Positions 16,201 to 23,932 of a DNA stretch of 39,243 bases are shown piece after piece (within the stretch, counting starts at the first letter, position 1; every line of letters begins with the position of its first letter). Origin of the DNA: Gordonia effusa NBRC 100432 (GTDB taxonomy: Bacteria; Actinomycetota; Actinomycetes; Mycobacteriales; Mycobacteriaceae); assembly GCF_000241305.1 (NCBI RefSeq), contig NZ_BAEH01000083.1:1-39243 (forward strand), in the 5' to 3' direction. The position numbers were made by a program, and so were the translations under genes. The notes beneath the pieces were generated by a model. It saw only the letters and a program-made list of their open reading frames with translations, did no database searches and was not told the DNA's origin.

Positions 16201-18735
16201 ATGGCCAATCACGACATGCACGCGGAGCAGATCAGGGCGGAGATCGAGCAGCGGGAGCAGGAACGGATCCGCGTCGAGGCCGAACGGCGGGCGGCCGCCG
16301 ACAAGGCGTGGGCAGAAGCCGAGGCCAAGCGGCGGAACGCCTCTTGGGACGAGCACTACGCGGCGGAGAAGCAGCGCGCGGAGCAGTTCCACAGCGGGGG
16401 TAAGCCCGCGGCCGACACCAAGCCCGACGCGAAGCCCGCGACCGAGCCGAAGCCCGACACGGAGCAGAAGCCGGACACGGACGAGAAGCCGAAGCCAGAT
16501 GCCGACAAGGACACCGACTCGAAGCCGAAGCCGGACGAGAAGCCCGCGCCCCAACCCGACGACAAGCCGAAGCCCTCCGCGGGGCAGCGATTCGCCCGCG
16601 CCGCCGGCATCCCCGACGGCTACGTGCGGAGCCCGATCAAGCAGTTCCCGGCGCTGCTCAAGACGCAGGTCAAGACCGGTGCTGACATCTCTGCCACGCT
16701 CGCCGGCAAGATGGGCGCGAAGGGTGCTCTCAAGACGGCTGCCCGACTGATCCCCGGTGTCGGCACCGCGGTCGGCCTCTACTCCGCCTGGAACAACGCG
16801 AAGTCCGGTGACTACGTCGGCGCGGCGTTGAACCTGGTCGGATCCATCCCGGGCCCCATCGGCTGGGTGGGGCTCGGTGCGTCGGTCGCGTGGGAGATGT
16901 TCGACCTGGGCGGCAACAAGATCGGGCAGTGGGACTCGCCTGACGGCAGCACCACCCACATCCTCCCGGCCGCGGCGAGCGATGTCGGCGGGGTTACCGC
17001 GCTCGACGGCCAGCTGCGGCAGGCGCAACAGCTGGTGTTCAGCTTCCAGGACGGGCCGAACGGGCGGGTGTGGGACTCGAACCCGCCTGAGGCGCTCCGC
17101 CTGGACGGCGCCGACATCAAGCAGGAGATCGCCGAGGCTCTCGGAGGCATCTCGGGCCTCTTCGCCGAGGTGGATCGGGTGATGAGCTCGGCCGGCGAGC
17201 AGTACTTCGACGAGTACAAGGCACGCCTGCAGCCCCACCTGGACGCGATGGCCGCGCTGCGAGAGCAGGTGAAGCCGTTCGTGCAGCAGCTCACCGCCGC
17301 GTCTGACGGCGCAGGGCAGGCGTACACCGCCGTGCTCGACGCCAACCGCTCCGCCCGCGAGCAGCTCGCCGCCGACTCCAAGTTGTCGGATCAGGGACCG
17401 GCGTCCGCGTTCACCTCTGCGGTGAGCGCAGCTGGTTCCCGGGTCATCGCCGCCGACCAGAACATCGCGAACCTGTTCGGTGAGCCCGCCGCGGTGCTCA
17501 CGGCGACCGTCGCGAGCGGCACCGGCACGCGGATCGACCCGAGCAAGACGGCGACACCGGTGCAGACCACTCCCGCGTCGCCCACGACGCCGGCCGCTGT
17601 CACCCCGACGTCGCAGACGCCGACCCCGGCCAAGACGGAGACGCCGAACAAGACCACCGACGCCCTCGGCGATCTGCTCCGGTCGCTGAACCAGAAGCAG
17701 CAGGCGCCGACCACGCCCGTCTCCACCCCGAACCTCGGCAACGGTCTCGGCGGTGGGTCGCCGCTCGGTATGGGCGGCAGTCCCCTCACCAGCTCGCCGA
17801 GCAAGCCCCTCAGCAGCGACGGCGACCGCAAGCTCGACGACTCGAACAAGAAGGGCGACGAGAAGAAGGACGAGCGCAAGCTCGCCGAGCCCAAGGAGAA
17901 GACGCAGGAGCGGAAGCCGACGCCGCTCGCCGCGTCGAAGACCGACAACGCGAAGACGAAGCCGGGAGACCTGAAGTCCACCGAGAAGCCGGGCGGTCAT
18001 GCCGCCGCGGTCCCGGCCCAGCCCTCCGCCGCTACCGCCGCGAACCCGGCCGCAGCGGCCGCGCAGGGACCGGCCGCTCCTCCTGAGCCGAGCAAGGAGG
18101 TCGACGTGAAGGGCAACAAGGCGACCTTCCCCGACGCGAAGACGGCGAAGCTCGCGTCGCTCCTCGCCGCAGCGGATCCCACGCACCCGCTGTCGCTGGC
18201 CGAAGCCGCGAAGGCAGCCGGGCTCACGCCACCCGTTCCCGGCCAGGACCCCGGAAGCCAGGTGGCACCCGCCCAGGCCAAGCCCGGTGACCTGCTCGTG
18301 GCGGGCGACAAGAGCTACCTGCTCCTCGGCGACGGCAAGTTCTACGACCTGCAGGAGTACAAGGTCGTCTCGGCGGACCAGCTGCCGCAGGACATGGGGT
18401 CGAGGGGCGGTTACTTCCACCTGAACGATCCGAGCCCGGCCGGTGCGCCGGGTACGCAGCCGGTCTCGGGGCAGACCCCGAACGCCGTGGATCAGCAGGT
18501 GCCCGGTGGAACGCCGCCTGCCGCTGCGCCGGCTGATGCGAGCTCGCCGAAGGCTGATCCCGCTCCTGGTGCTCCGGCACCGGCCACGGGTGCAGTCCCG
18601 TCAACCGGTACGCCGGGGGCACCGAAGCCCGCTGGCCAGGCCGGACCGAGCTCGGCGGAGTCCACGCAGACCGGCACCGGGCAGACGTCACCGTCACCCT
18701 CGACCAGCGCGCTCGACCCGTCGGCCGTGCGCTGA
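16201..18735 (+). CDS. Large secreted-effector-like protein with hydrophobic Gly-rich segment and repeats
   Basis: 844 aa, ATG after AGAAGGAACGACC. In order: charged helix 1-65; Lys-Pro-Asp-rich tandem repeats about 68-130; hydrophobic Gly/Ala stretch about 175-240 (AARLIPGVGTAVGLYSAW, AALNLVGSIPGPIGWVGLG) that could form a membrane hairpin; helical region about 265-430; Pro/Thr/Lys linkers; a folded block about 635-740 (PGDLLVAGDKSYLLLGDGKF) resembling the NlpC/P60-like tail of actinobacterial DUF4226 proteins without visible catalytic Cys/His; Pro/Ala tail. There is no Sec signal. A type VII-exported or pore-forming role is inference. A terminator follows. Confidence 0.8.
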   Translation: MANHDMHAEQIRAEIEQREQERIRVEAERRAAADKAWAEAEAKRRNASWDEHYAAEKQRAEQFHSGGKPAADTKPDAKPATEPKPDTEQKPDTDEKPKPDADKDTDSKPKPDEKPAPQPDDKPKPSAGQRFARAAGIPDGYVRSPIKQFPALLKTQVKTGADISATLAGKMGAKGALKTAARLIPGVGTAVGLYSAWNNAKSGDYVGAALNLVGSIPGPIGWVGLGASVAWEMFDLGGNKIGQWDSPDGSTTHILPAAASDVGGVTALDGQLRQAQQLVFSFQDGPNGRVWDSNPPEALRLDGADIKQEIAEALGGISGLFAEVDRVMSSAGEQYFDEYKARLQPHLDAMAALREQVKPFVQQLTAASDGAGQAYTAVLDANRSAREQLAADSKLSDQGPASAFTSAVSAAGSRVIAADQNIANLFGEPAAVLTATVASGTGTRIDPSKTATPVQTTPASPTTPAAVTPTSQTPTPAKTETPNKTTDALGDLLRSLNQKQQAPTTPVSTPNLGNGLGGGSPLGMGGSPLTSSPSKPLSSDGDRKLDDSNKKGDEKKDERKLAEPKEKTQERKPTPLAASKTDNAKTKPGDLKSTEKPGGHAAAVPAQPSAATAANPAAAAAQGPAAPPEPSKEVDVKGNKATFPDAKTAKLASLLAAADPTHPLSLAEAAKAAGLTPPVPGQDPGSQVAPAQAKPGDLLVAGDKSYLLLGDGKFYDLQEYKVVSADQLPQDMGSRGGYFHLNDPSPAGAPGTQPVSGQTPNAVDQQVPGGTPPAAAPADASSPKADPAPGAPAPATGAVPSTGTPGAPKPAGQAGPSSAESTQTGTGQTSPSPSTSALDPSAVR

Positions 18736-18748
18736 CACGAGCAGCAGA

Positions 18749-18779
18749 ACACCCCGCAACCTTCACGGCTGCGGGGTGT
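18749..18779 (+). terminator. Terminator after the 844-aa gene
   Basis: Perfect 10-bp stem ACACCCCGCA/TGCGGGGTGT (18749-18758 with 18770-18779) and 11-base loop, 13 bases after the stop. It ends the 14231-18735 operon; the stem sequence resembles the Prim-Pol terminator at 12890. Confidence 0.8.
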
Positions 18780-18808
18780 CTCTGTGTCGGTGGGATAGGC
18801 GTCCGAGT

Positions 18809-18889
18809 CTAGTCCCGGTCGCGGTCCTCGTCGTCCCAGCGCTGACCGTCGTCGCGGATGTCCTCGTCGTCGTACACAGGCCCGGTCAT
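18809..18889 (-). CDS. 26-aa acidic ORF coupled to the 74-aa gene
   Basis: ATG at 18889 overlaps the TGA of the gene at 18886..19110 (ATGA) and runs 26 codons to TAG. The product is almost entirely Asp/Glu/Arg/Gln (MTGPVYDDEDIRDDGQRW, then alternating D and R/E). The start-stop overlap, the usual coupling arrangement in this element, is the main support. It may be a real microprotein or chance. Confidence 0.4.
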   Translation of the reverse strand: MTGPVYDDEDIRDDGQRWDDEDRDRD

Positions 18890-19110
18890 GCGTCCGTCCC
18901 CTTCCGCTGCGCCGCGAGGTAGGCGGGATCAGATGCGGCCACCGCGGCGGCCACGGCGTCCCGGGCCACCCGCAGCGCGGTCACAGCTTGGCTGTACCCG
19001 TCGGCGGAGCTGTCGAGCTCCTGGAACTCATTCAGGAGTGCGCGCACTTCATGCAGCAGTTCGGGTGGCACGTCCTCGGCGGCGGTCTGGGTCCAGGTCG
19101 TCTCGTTCAT
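18886..19110 (-). CDS. Small helical hypothetical protein
   Basis: 74 aa, ATG at 19110. Predicted helical throughout (LLHEVRALLNEFQELDSSAD, then VTALRVARDAVAAAVAASDP), acidic N-terminus, no signal or membrane helix. Family not recognised. It is transcribed against the preceding operon and lies downstream of the VOC gene with a short gap, so all the leftward genes from 19868 to 18809 may form one unit. Confidence 0.65.
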   Translation of the reverse strand: MNETTWTQTAAEDVPPELLHEVRALLNEFQELDSSADGYSQAVTALRVARDAVAAAVAASDPAYLAAQRKGTDA

Positions 19111-19167
19111 GCGGACACCATGTTCGCGACGCCACGAAGATGGTGTGCGGGGCGCGAGTAGCTGCGC

Positions 19168-19524
19168 TCAGCGCGTCGGCTCCGGCAACAGCACCACGGT
19201 GTTGCCGATGGGATCGCTCACCCACCAACCGGCGCCGTCCCGTGTCCGCTCCGGCAACGCGTAGGCCTTGTCCATCAGTCGAGTCACCGCCGCGTCGACG
19301 TCCGAGCCGTGGAACTCCAACCTGGTCGCCGTGTGCGGCCGTGACGTGGCCGGGTACAGCTCCATCACGAGACCAGTCGCGGGGCAGGTGATCGACCAGT
19401 GCTCGGGGCCTTTCTCACCGTGCTGTTCCCGGACGGGTTCAGCGTCGAAGACCGCACCGTAGAACGACGCGGCGCGGTCGAGGACCGGAGGTGGGACGTA
19501 CAGGAGGATCAAGCTCAGGCGCAT
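19168..19524 (-). CDS. VOC (glyoxalase/bleomycin-resistance) family protein
   Basis: 118 aa from the ATG at 19524, which overlaps the stop of the preceding gene (TGATG). One full VOC module is visible: MRLSLILLYVPPPVLDRAAS with FYGAVFD, a central GLVMELYPAT, then TRLEFHGSDVDAAVTRLMDK and WVSDPIGNTVVLLPEP. VOC proteins bind metals or small ligands as dimers and include glyoxalases, dioxygenases and antibiotic-binding proteins; the ligand here is unknown. The Glu in VMELYP and the C-terminal DPIGN region are where metal ligands usually sit. Element cargo, possibly resistance or detoxification. Confidence 0.85.
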   Translation of the reverse strand: MRLSLILLYVPPPVLDRAASFYGAVFDAEPVREQHGEKGPEHWSITCPATGLVMELYPATSRPHTATRLEFHGSDVDAAVTRLMDKAYALPERTRDGAGWWVSDPIGNTVVLLPEPTR

Positions 19525-19868
19525 CAGTCGAGCCCCGGCAGCCACATCTCGGCCTGCGGAGCGATCCGCAGTTCTCCGCGGGCCTGCTGTTCCCGCAACG
19601 CCTGCTGCTTCTCCTCGGGCAGGGTGTCGACGTACTCCTGCGCTATCACTGCCGAGCCGGGAACAGCGCGCAGACCACGGCCGGACTCGGGATGCACGTC
19701 AGGGCAATCCGCGATGCAGCAGCCGCACTGCGTGTACTTGGAGTAGTCGACGTCCGTGTCGCCGGCCTCTTCGCTGCGGATCGACGGGAGGGTGCACCGG
19801 CCGTCCTCGGAGCCGATGTGGTCGCGGCGTGGACAGTCGCACAGCTCGACGGGCGCGGACTCGGTCAT
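19524..19868 (-). CDS. Cysteine-rich hypothetical protein
   Basis: 114 aa from the ATG at 19868; the frame is open upstream but without a better start. N-terminal CDCPRRDH and downstream CTLPSI, then CGCCIADCPDVH give at least seven Cys and two His in the first 65 residues, suited to one or two zinc sites or an iron-sulfur cluster. The tail is helical (LPEEKQQALREQQARGELRI) and ends MWLPGLD. Similar small Cys-rich proteins occur on actinophages and plasmids, but I cannot name a family. Coupled to the VOC gene. Confidence 0.7.
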   Translation of the reverse strand: MTESAPVELCDCPRRDHIGSEDGRCTLPSIRSEEAGDTDVDYSKYTQCGCCIADCPDVHPESGRGLRAVPGSAVIAQEYVDTLPEEKQQALREQQARGELRIAPQAEMWLPGLD

Positions 19869-20228
19869 GGCTGGAGAGTAAGCCGGAGCAGTGACACGGG
19901 GCGATTGGTTTCCGTAGTCGTAGACCTCGAACCCCAGCTCAACCCGTCGCCCAGCAACCCACGAGAAATTCGTCCGACCTATCGCCGAGGCCCTCCCACC
20001 CCTGTTTCCCCAGCCCGAATCCACCCTGCCGGCCGCCCCGGCGTAGTCACTCGCGATGGATGCGCGCGTGGTGACGAGAAATCCACTTCCCGCACATGGC
20101 AAGCCGGTGAGCTGGGGAAACGGGCTGGGAAGCGAGTGCATTCTCGGTGGTCGAGGCGGCTGATCCGGGGCGTCCGTACTCGCGCCGCGTACCTGCGCTG
20201 CGGGGGTGTCGGGCCTACCGTCCGCGCC
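19869..20228. other. Integrase upstream region, no gene
   Basis: 360 bases between the leftward Cys-rich gene and the integrase. It holds an inverted repeat, CCTGTTTCCCCAGC at 20001-20014 against GCTGGGGAAACGGG at 20111-20124, and a direct repeat ACGAGAAAT at 19961 and 20073. A possible leaderless promoter is CTGCGC (20193-20198), 17 bases, TACCGT (20216-20221), with the integrase ATG 7 bases later. The long in-frame reading upstream of the integrase has no start signal. Confidence 0.45.
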
Positions 20229-21362
20229 ATGATCCTTCCCGCAGTCACAGCCGCCGCCGAGGTGCCGGATCTACCCGTCGATGTAGTGGAACGGATCCGC
20301 ATCGCCACCATCGACTCGCAGTCGGAGGGGACGAGAAGGGCCTACGCGTCGGCGTGGAGACGGTTCGAGGGCTGGTGCCGGCGCAACGGGTACGAGGCAC
20401 TTCCCGCGCATCCGACAGTGATCGCCGCCTACCTCGTCGACGCCGCCGAGACCGTCACCTCGCGCGGTGAGCGGGCGTACTCGACGATGACGTTGGGGAA
20501 GTGGTGCGCGGCGATCTTCGATCGCCACCGCCGAGCCGGGCTGGACCCGAACCCGGCGGGGCATGAACTGGTGAGGCAGACCATGTCCGGGATCAGGAGG
20601 CAGTACGCCAGCCGCGGAGACAGGCCACGGCAGCCCCGGACCCCTCTGCTCACCGATGACGTGGTGCTCCTCGTCTCCACGGCCCGAGAGCAAGCCGGGA
20701 GCTGGGTGACGCACGTGTGCGAGCGACGTGACAGCGCGCTGCTCCTGATGGGGTTCGCGGGCGCGTTCCGCCGCAGCGAACTCAGCGGACTCACTGGCGG
20801 CGACGTGGAACTGCACGCCGCGGACGGCCTGCATGTGCATCTACGGAAGTCGAAAACTGACCAGATGGGCGAAGGTGGCGTCTACCCGTTGCCGCGAACG
20901 AAGGACGCGCTGCGCTGCCCCGCGTGTGCGTATGTGCGCTGGGCGCAGGTGGTCTCGGCGTTCGACGACGGAGGCAAGGACGCGGTGATCCGACTGCTCA
21001 CCGACGCCCCGCCGTTCGGCAGCCGACATGTCTGCCGGTCACGCGCACCGAAGATTGGCAGTCGCTCGCCGCTGTTCCGGTCGTGCCGCAACGGGGTGCT
21101 GTCGGAGGGCTCGCTGTCAGGTGCCGGTATCCACGCGGTCATCAGGCGGAGAGCGTCGAGGGCCGGATTCGAGCCGGAAGCGGTCGAGCGCCTGGGCGGG
21201 CACTCGTTGCGGGCGGGGTTCGTGACGCAGGCGGCACGTGCCGGCGCCGATCACCACTCGATCATGCGGCAGACCGGGCACCGGACACCGGCCATGGTGA
21301 CTCGCTACGTCCGGGAGTCGGCACCGCTGATCGGGAACGCAGTCACCGTGCTCGGGCTGTGA
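20229..21362 (+). CDS. int: Tyrosine recombinase (element integrase)
   Basis: 377 aa from the ATG at 20229, which fits a leaderless start; the open frame reaches 19491 but the extra part is not integrase-like. N-terminal SAM-like core-binding domain (SEGTRRAYASAWRRFEGWCR) to about 125, then catalytic domain: Arg in AGAFRRSELSGL near 181, Lys in HLRKSKTDQ, HxxR in GGHSLRAGF near 325-328, His in GHRTPAM and nucleophile Tyr near 360 in VTRYVRE. All catalytic residues are present, so it should be active. A Cys pair (RCPAC) in an insert is typical of this XerC-like subgroup. It presumably recombines at the tRNA-Phe site 2.5 kb downstream. Confidence 0.93.
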   Translation: MILPAVTAAAEVPDLPVDVVERIRIATIDSQSEGTRRAYASAWRRFEGWCRRNGYEALPAHPTVIAAYLVDAAETVTSRGERAYSTMTLGKWCAAIFDRHRRAGLDPNPAGHELVRQTMSGIRRQYASRGDRPRQPRTPLLTDDVVLLVSTAREQAGSWVTHVCERRDSALLLMGFAGAFRRSELSGLTGGDVELHAADGLHVHLRKSKTDQMGEGGVYPLPRTKDALRCPACAYVRWAQVVSAFDDGGKDAVIRLLTDAPPFGSRHVCRSRAPKIGSRSPLFRSCRNGVLSEGSLSGAGIHAVIRRRASRAGFEPEAVERLGGHSLRAGFVTQAARAGADHHSIMRQTGHRTPAMVTRYVRESAPLIGNAVTVLGL

Positions 21363-21674
21363 CTACGTCTGGACCAGGAACACGGTGTTGTCGCAGCCGT
21401 TCACGTCCACGGCCTTCGATCCGTCCACGGACACCTCGAACCCCAACGCGCGCAACCGATCCGGCGCACCAGAGTCAACGGCCACGGTGACGTCGACGTA
21501 CCGGGAGATGGTCTCCCACACGCGTGCGGTGTCCACCACCACGGTGGGCCCGCCGGCCGGCGTGATGCGCCAGCTACCGTCCCCGAGTTCCTCGGCCGGC
21601 ACGTTGAAGATCGCGCTCCAGAAGCGTGCGGTGGACTCCCCGTCGTTCGACTGGAGTCTGATCTCCGTGATCAC
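21363..21674 (-). CDS. VOC-like hypothetical protein
   Basis: 103 aa from a GTG at 21674 that overlaps the previous stop (GTGA). ESTARFWSAIFNVPAEEL with WRITPAGGPTVVVDT, then VDVTVAVDSGAPDRLRALGFE and CDNTVFLVQT read as a compact VOC-like module, though metal ligands are not obvious. Together with the 61-aa gene just upstream it may form a two-chain version of a normally single VOC protein. It runs toward the integrase 3' end with no space between, so transcripts converge. Confidence 0.65.
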   Translation of the reverse strand: MITEIRLQSNDGESTARFWSAIFNVPAEELGDGSWRITPAGGPTVVVDTARVWETISRYVDVTVAVDSGAPDRLRALGFEVSVDGSKAVDVNGCDNTVFLVQT

Positions 21675-21856
21675 GCCGCGCCTGCCGTCTCCGACACGAT
21701 CATGACCAGGTGCCGCTCCGCAGGTGCGGCTACCGCTTCGTCCGACGCGGTGATCGTCACCGGGGCGTCGAACAACAGGCTCAGGAACTCGGCCATCGCT
21801 GCGATGTCTGCGGTGCTGGCGCGGATCACGGGACGGGTTGTCGCGGTGTTGCTCAT
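21671..21856 (-). CDS. Short hypothetical protein, possible VOC half-module
   Basis: 61 aa from the ATG at 21856. VIRASTADIAAMAEFLSLLFDAPV followed by ERHLVMIVSE looks like the first beta-alpha-beta part of a VOC fold, cut short. Its TGA overlaps the GTG of the next gene, and both look like pieces of small-ligand-binding folds. It may be a genuine small subunit or the product of gene splitting. Confidence 0.55.
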   Translation of the reverse strand: MSNTATTRPVIRASTADIAAMAEFLSLLFDAPVTITASDEAVAAPAERHLVMIVSETAGAA

Positions 21857-22052
21857 CCACGAAAGACTGCCACGCCGATCCGACACTCGTTTGTTGGAAC
21901 CGCAAGCCGCGCAGCCTGGTTCGGCGATCCTGCATCACGCCGAGGAGTGATCGCAGGTCTGAGCGGTGTTGCTGGTTCCGATGCAGGTGCAACGGAATCT
22001 GCATCGAGGAAATGACTCGCGTGGTGTCAGTGCGAGCGTCCACACTGGCCCC

Positions 22053-23135
22053 ATGCCGAGCTCAGAAGATCGTGACCGCCGCGCCGCCGACCTTCGCGAG
22101 CGGGCCGCCCTCGTCCGTGAACATGGCTGGGACACCTACGAGAACGTCTGGAGCTCCGGAGAAGTCCTCGGTGTTCGTGCCGTGCTCGGTGAACCCGGTG
22201 CGCTCAACGCCGCGGTCGAGCAGTGGGCACCTGCGCTGTGGGGAGTCGCCTGGACCGAGGCTCACACCGCCCGTAGTCACAGGCGCACGAGGCGGTGGTT
22301 CGCCGCACTGGCCGAGACGGCTGACCCGCTGGAGATGACCGAGGCGGAGAAGGCGTCATTGGACGCGTCGAACGCCGCGGTCGGCGAGTTCGCGGGGGCC
22401 ATGCTCACCGGGGACCGTGAGGGGGCGCGCGCAGCGATGGCGGCGGTGCAGCAGGTGAACACTCGACTGGACCGAAGTACGCTGCTGAACAAGATTCACA
22501 TGCCAAGGGATGCTGAGGGTTTCGAGGACGATCTCCGCGCGATCATGGTGCGGATCCCCGACGGATGGGGCCGGTGGATCAGCTGCAGCAGGGGCTGGTA
22601 CCCCATCATCATCCAGCTCGACCATGACCTCGCCGCGATCGATCCGGATTACGAACTGCACCAGGTGAAGGAGAAGCTCGGCGGGCTTCGCTACTACTTC
22701 GGCGTGTCCGAGGGCACCTCCAAGGCGGACCGGCAGCGCATGGATGAGCTGGTCGACGCGGCGGAGGAGAAGTGTGAGGCAACGTGCGAGCAGTGCGGCG
22801 AGCCCGGCACCCGGCACACGACGCCGCACGGCTGGCTGCGCACGCTCTGCTCGAGCTGCGCGGCGGCCTCGGAGAAGGGGTACGAACCGCTCGGCGAACT
22901 GGTCAACGATCTCGACGCTGACCGCCGCGGCCTGTGGCGGGTGACAGGTCACGGCGACGGCTCGGACGCGCACTGGGACATGACGCACGGCGAGGTCTCC
23001 ATCATCGACGGGGAGCGGTACTGCGACTTCGAAGTGCTCGCACTGCCGTCTGTGCTGCGCACGTGGCGGATTCGGCTCAGCGACGGGACCGAGATCGAAT
23101 CGGGGCTCATCGCGAGCATCGAGAGGGTCCGATGA
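22053..23135 (+). CDS. Hypothetical protein with a four-Cys zinc-ribbon-like motif
   Basis: 360 aa from the ATG at 22053; an in-frame ATG at 21966 adds non-typical sequence. Charged helical N-terminus, a middle block with RIPDGWGRWISCSRGWYPII and HQVKEKLGGLRYYFG that recurs in uncharacterised actinobacterial proteins, then CEQCGEPGTRH with LCSSC 22 residues later, a likely zinc ribbon, and a C-terminal beta-rich part. There is no catalytic motif. Its stop overlaps the next gene start (ATGA). Close to the att site, so probably variable cargo. Confidence 0.75.
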   Translation: MPSSEDRDRRAADLRERAALVREHGWDTYENVWSSGEVLGVRAVLGEPGALNAAVEQWAPALWGVAWTEAHTARSHRRTRRWFAALAETADPLEMTEAEKASLDASNAAVGEFAGAMLTGDREGARAAMAAVQQVNTRLDRSTLLNKIHMPRDAEGFEDDLRAIMVRIPDGWGRWISCSRGWYPIIIQLDHDLAAIDPDYELHQVKEKLGGLRYYFGVSEGTSKADRQRMDELVDAAEEKCEATCEQCGEPGTRHTTPHGWLRTLCSSCAAASEKGYEPLGELVNDLDADRRGLWRVTGHGDGSDAHWDMTHGEVSIIDGERYCDFEVLALPSVLRTWRIRLSDGTEIESGLIASIERVR

Positions 23136-23503
23136 GCGACTGGGAACCCGGCGACAGCCTGGTGATCCGGCCCGTCACCGAGAACGTCGCGTTCCCGCCG
23201 CCGAAGACGGTCGCGGAGCTGCGCCAGCTACTCGACCAGCTCCCAGGAGACATGCCGGTGTTGGTCGACGCGTATGAGGCTGCCTACTCGCAGATCGGGG
23301 CCGTCGCGCTGACCGAGGTCCAAGAGCTGAGTGGTCGACCGCCCTACCTCGGCAGGTTCGAGCACCCGGCCGATGCGGCGCGTGCGGTTGCCGGTACCGA
23401 CGCCGCGGGTTGGATCAGTGAGCCGGACCCGTTGCCACAGCTAGTCGGCGAACCGACGACGGCGTTGGTGCTGCGCCGCGAGGAGCGCGGTGACGGTGAG
23501 TAG
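23132..23503 (+). CDS. Hypothetical protein
   Basis: 123 aa, ATG overlapping the previous stop. KTVAELRQLLDQLPGDMPVL resembles the short N-terminal helix and loop of many phage-type hypothetical proteins that begin with setting a limit on a value; the rest (VDAYEAAYSQIGAVALTEVQ, then ALVLRREE) is strand-rich. Small, soluble and acidic. No named family. It sits in a three-gene coupled run ending near the att site. Confidence 0.65.
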   Translation: MSDWEPGDSLVIRPVTENVAFPPPKTVAELRQLLDQLPGDMPVLVDAYEAAYSQIGAVALTEVQELSGRPPYLGRFEHPADAARAVAGTDAAGWISEPDPLPQLVGEPTTALVLRREERGDGE

Positions 23504-23774
23504 CGACCGCCGCGCCTGGGAGACCCGCCTGATGCGCGCGGCCGCATCCGGTGACCTGGACCCGAACATGCCGGTGGCGGAGCGAGCGGCGGTCCAGTTC
23601 CTCCTGTCCGACACCCCGGAGTTGGACCTGCACACGTCGACCGTCTGGGCGGAGCTGGTCGCCGCGGACGTGCCGGCCGGGGAGCGGGTGGAGTCCACGC
23701 AGATGTGGATGCGTGAGCTGCGTGACGCGCTGCGACGAGGACACCCGGATCAGGGGTCAGGTGACACGACATGA
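23490..23774 (+). CDS. Hypothetical protein next to the att site
   Basis: 94 aa from a GTG at 23490, alternatively a GTG at 23496, overlapping the end of the preceding gene. Mostly helical (AWETRLMRAAASGDLDPNMP, then WMRELRDALRRG). Family not recognised. It is the last gene before the integration site, with the TGACAC repeats overlapping its 3' end, so it may be element cargo expressed with its two neighbours. Confidence 0.6.
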   Translation: MTVSSDRRAWETRLMRAAASGDLDPNMPVAERAAVQFLLSDTPELDLHTSTVWAELVAADVPAGERVESTQMWMRELRDALRRGHPDQGSGDTT

Positions 23775-23788
23775 CACAGAAGTGACAC
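23762..23788. repeat. Three TGACAC repeats at helical-turn spacing
   Basis: TGACAC at 23762, 23772 and 23783, that is 10 and 11 bases apart and on one face of the helix, about 100 bases inside the att core. A further copy is at 19892 near the integrase. They could be arm-type sites for the integrase or excisionase. Confidence 0.4.
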
Positions 23789-23883
23789 ACAAGCGCTCAC
23801 GCACGCCGCGACCGGAGCGGAGAAAGCCCTGGTCACCGCTCCGGGGTGGGAACCCGCGACCTGGGACGATGCCGGAACGTGCT

Positions 23884-23928
23884 CCTGAAAAGCGGAAGGT
23901 CGCCGGTTCGATCCCGGCCCTGGCCACC
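23884..23928 (+). tRNA. 3' fragment of tRNA-Phe(GAA): attachment site at the element edge
   Basis: Reads as positions 31 to 75 of tRNA-Phe: loop CTGAAAA (anticodon GAA), GCGGA, variable AGGTC, T arm GCCGG-TTCGATC-CCGGC, acceptor CCTGGCC, then ACC. The 5' half (GGCCAGG acceptor, D arm, TCCGC stem) is absent: upstream bases do not pair. Homology therefore starts at the anticodon loop, the usual crossover point of tyrosine integrases. This is not a functional tRNA; the intact copy should be at the other end of the element. Confidence 0.9.
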
Positions 23929-23932
23929 TTCG

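Larger units (their letters stand above)
1..23928. mobile_element. Right-hand part of an integrative element inserted in tRNA-Phe
   Basis: Everything left of the tRNA-Phe 3' fragment at 23884..23928 is read as element DNA. It holds a tyrosine integrase, excisionase-like HTH proteins, a Prim-Pol replication protein with an origin-like repeat cluster, a RuvC-like nuclease, a restriction system and many short coupled hypotheticals. GC and third-position GC are visibly higher than in the chromosome to the right. The other end and the restored tRNA are outside the window, so the element is at least 23.9 kb. Actinomycete integrative and conjugative elements are known to use RepSA, RepAM or RepPP (Prim-Pol) replication proteins; this resembles the RepPP type. 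No transfer gene is visible, so whether it conjugates is unknown. Confidence 0.8.

Noticed and set aside
16015..18420. 801-aa leftward open frame opposite the 844-aa gene
   Set aside because: Arg/Gly/Leu-rich mirror of the coding frame; the forward frame has a ribosome site, promoter, operon context and terminator.
19491..20228. N-terminal extension of the integrase
   Set aside because: The extra 246 residues are Arg/Pro-rich without domain features and overlap a well-supported leftward gene; a leaderless promoter fits the ATG at 20229.
23809..23928. A complete tRNA gene at the element edge
   Set aside because: The 5' acceptor strand, D arm and 5' anticodon stem are missing; only the 3' part from the loop onward is tRNA.
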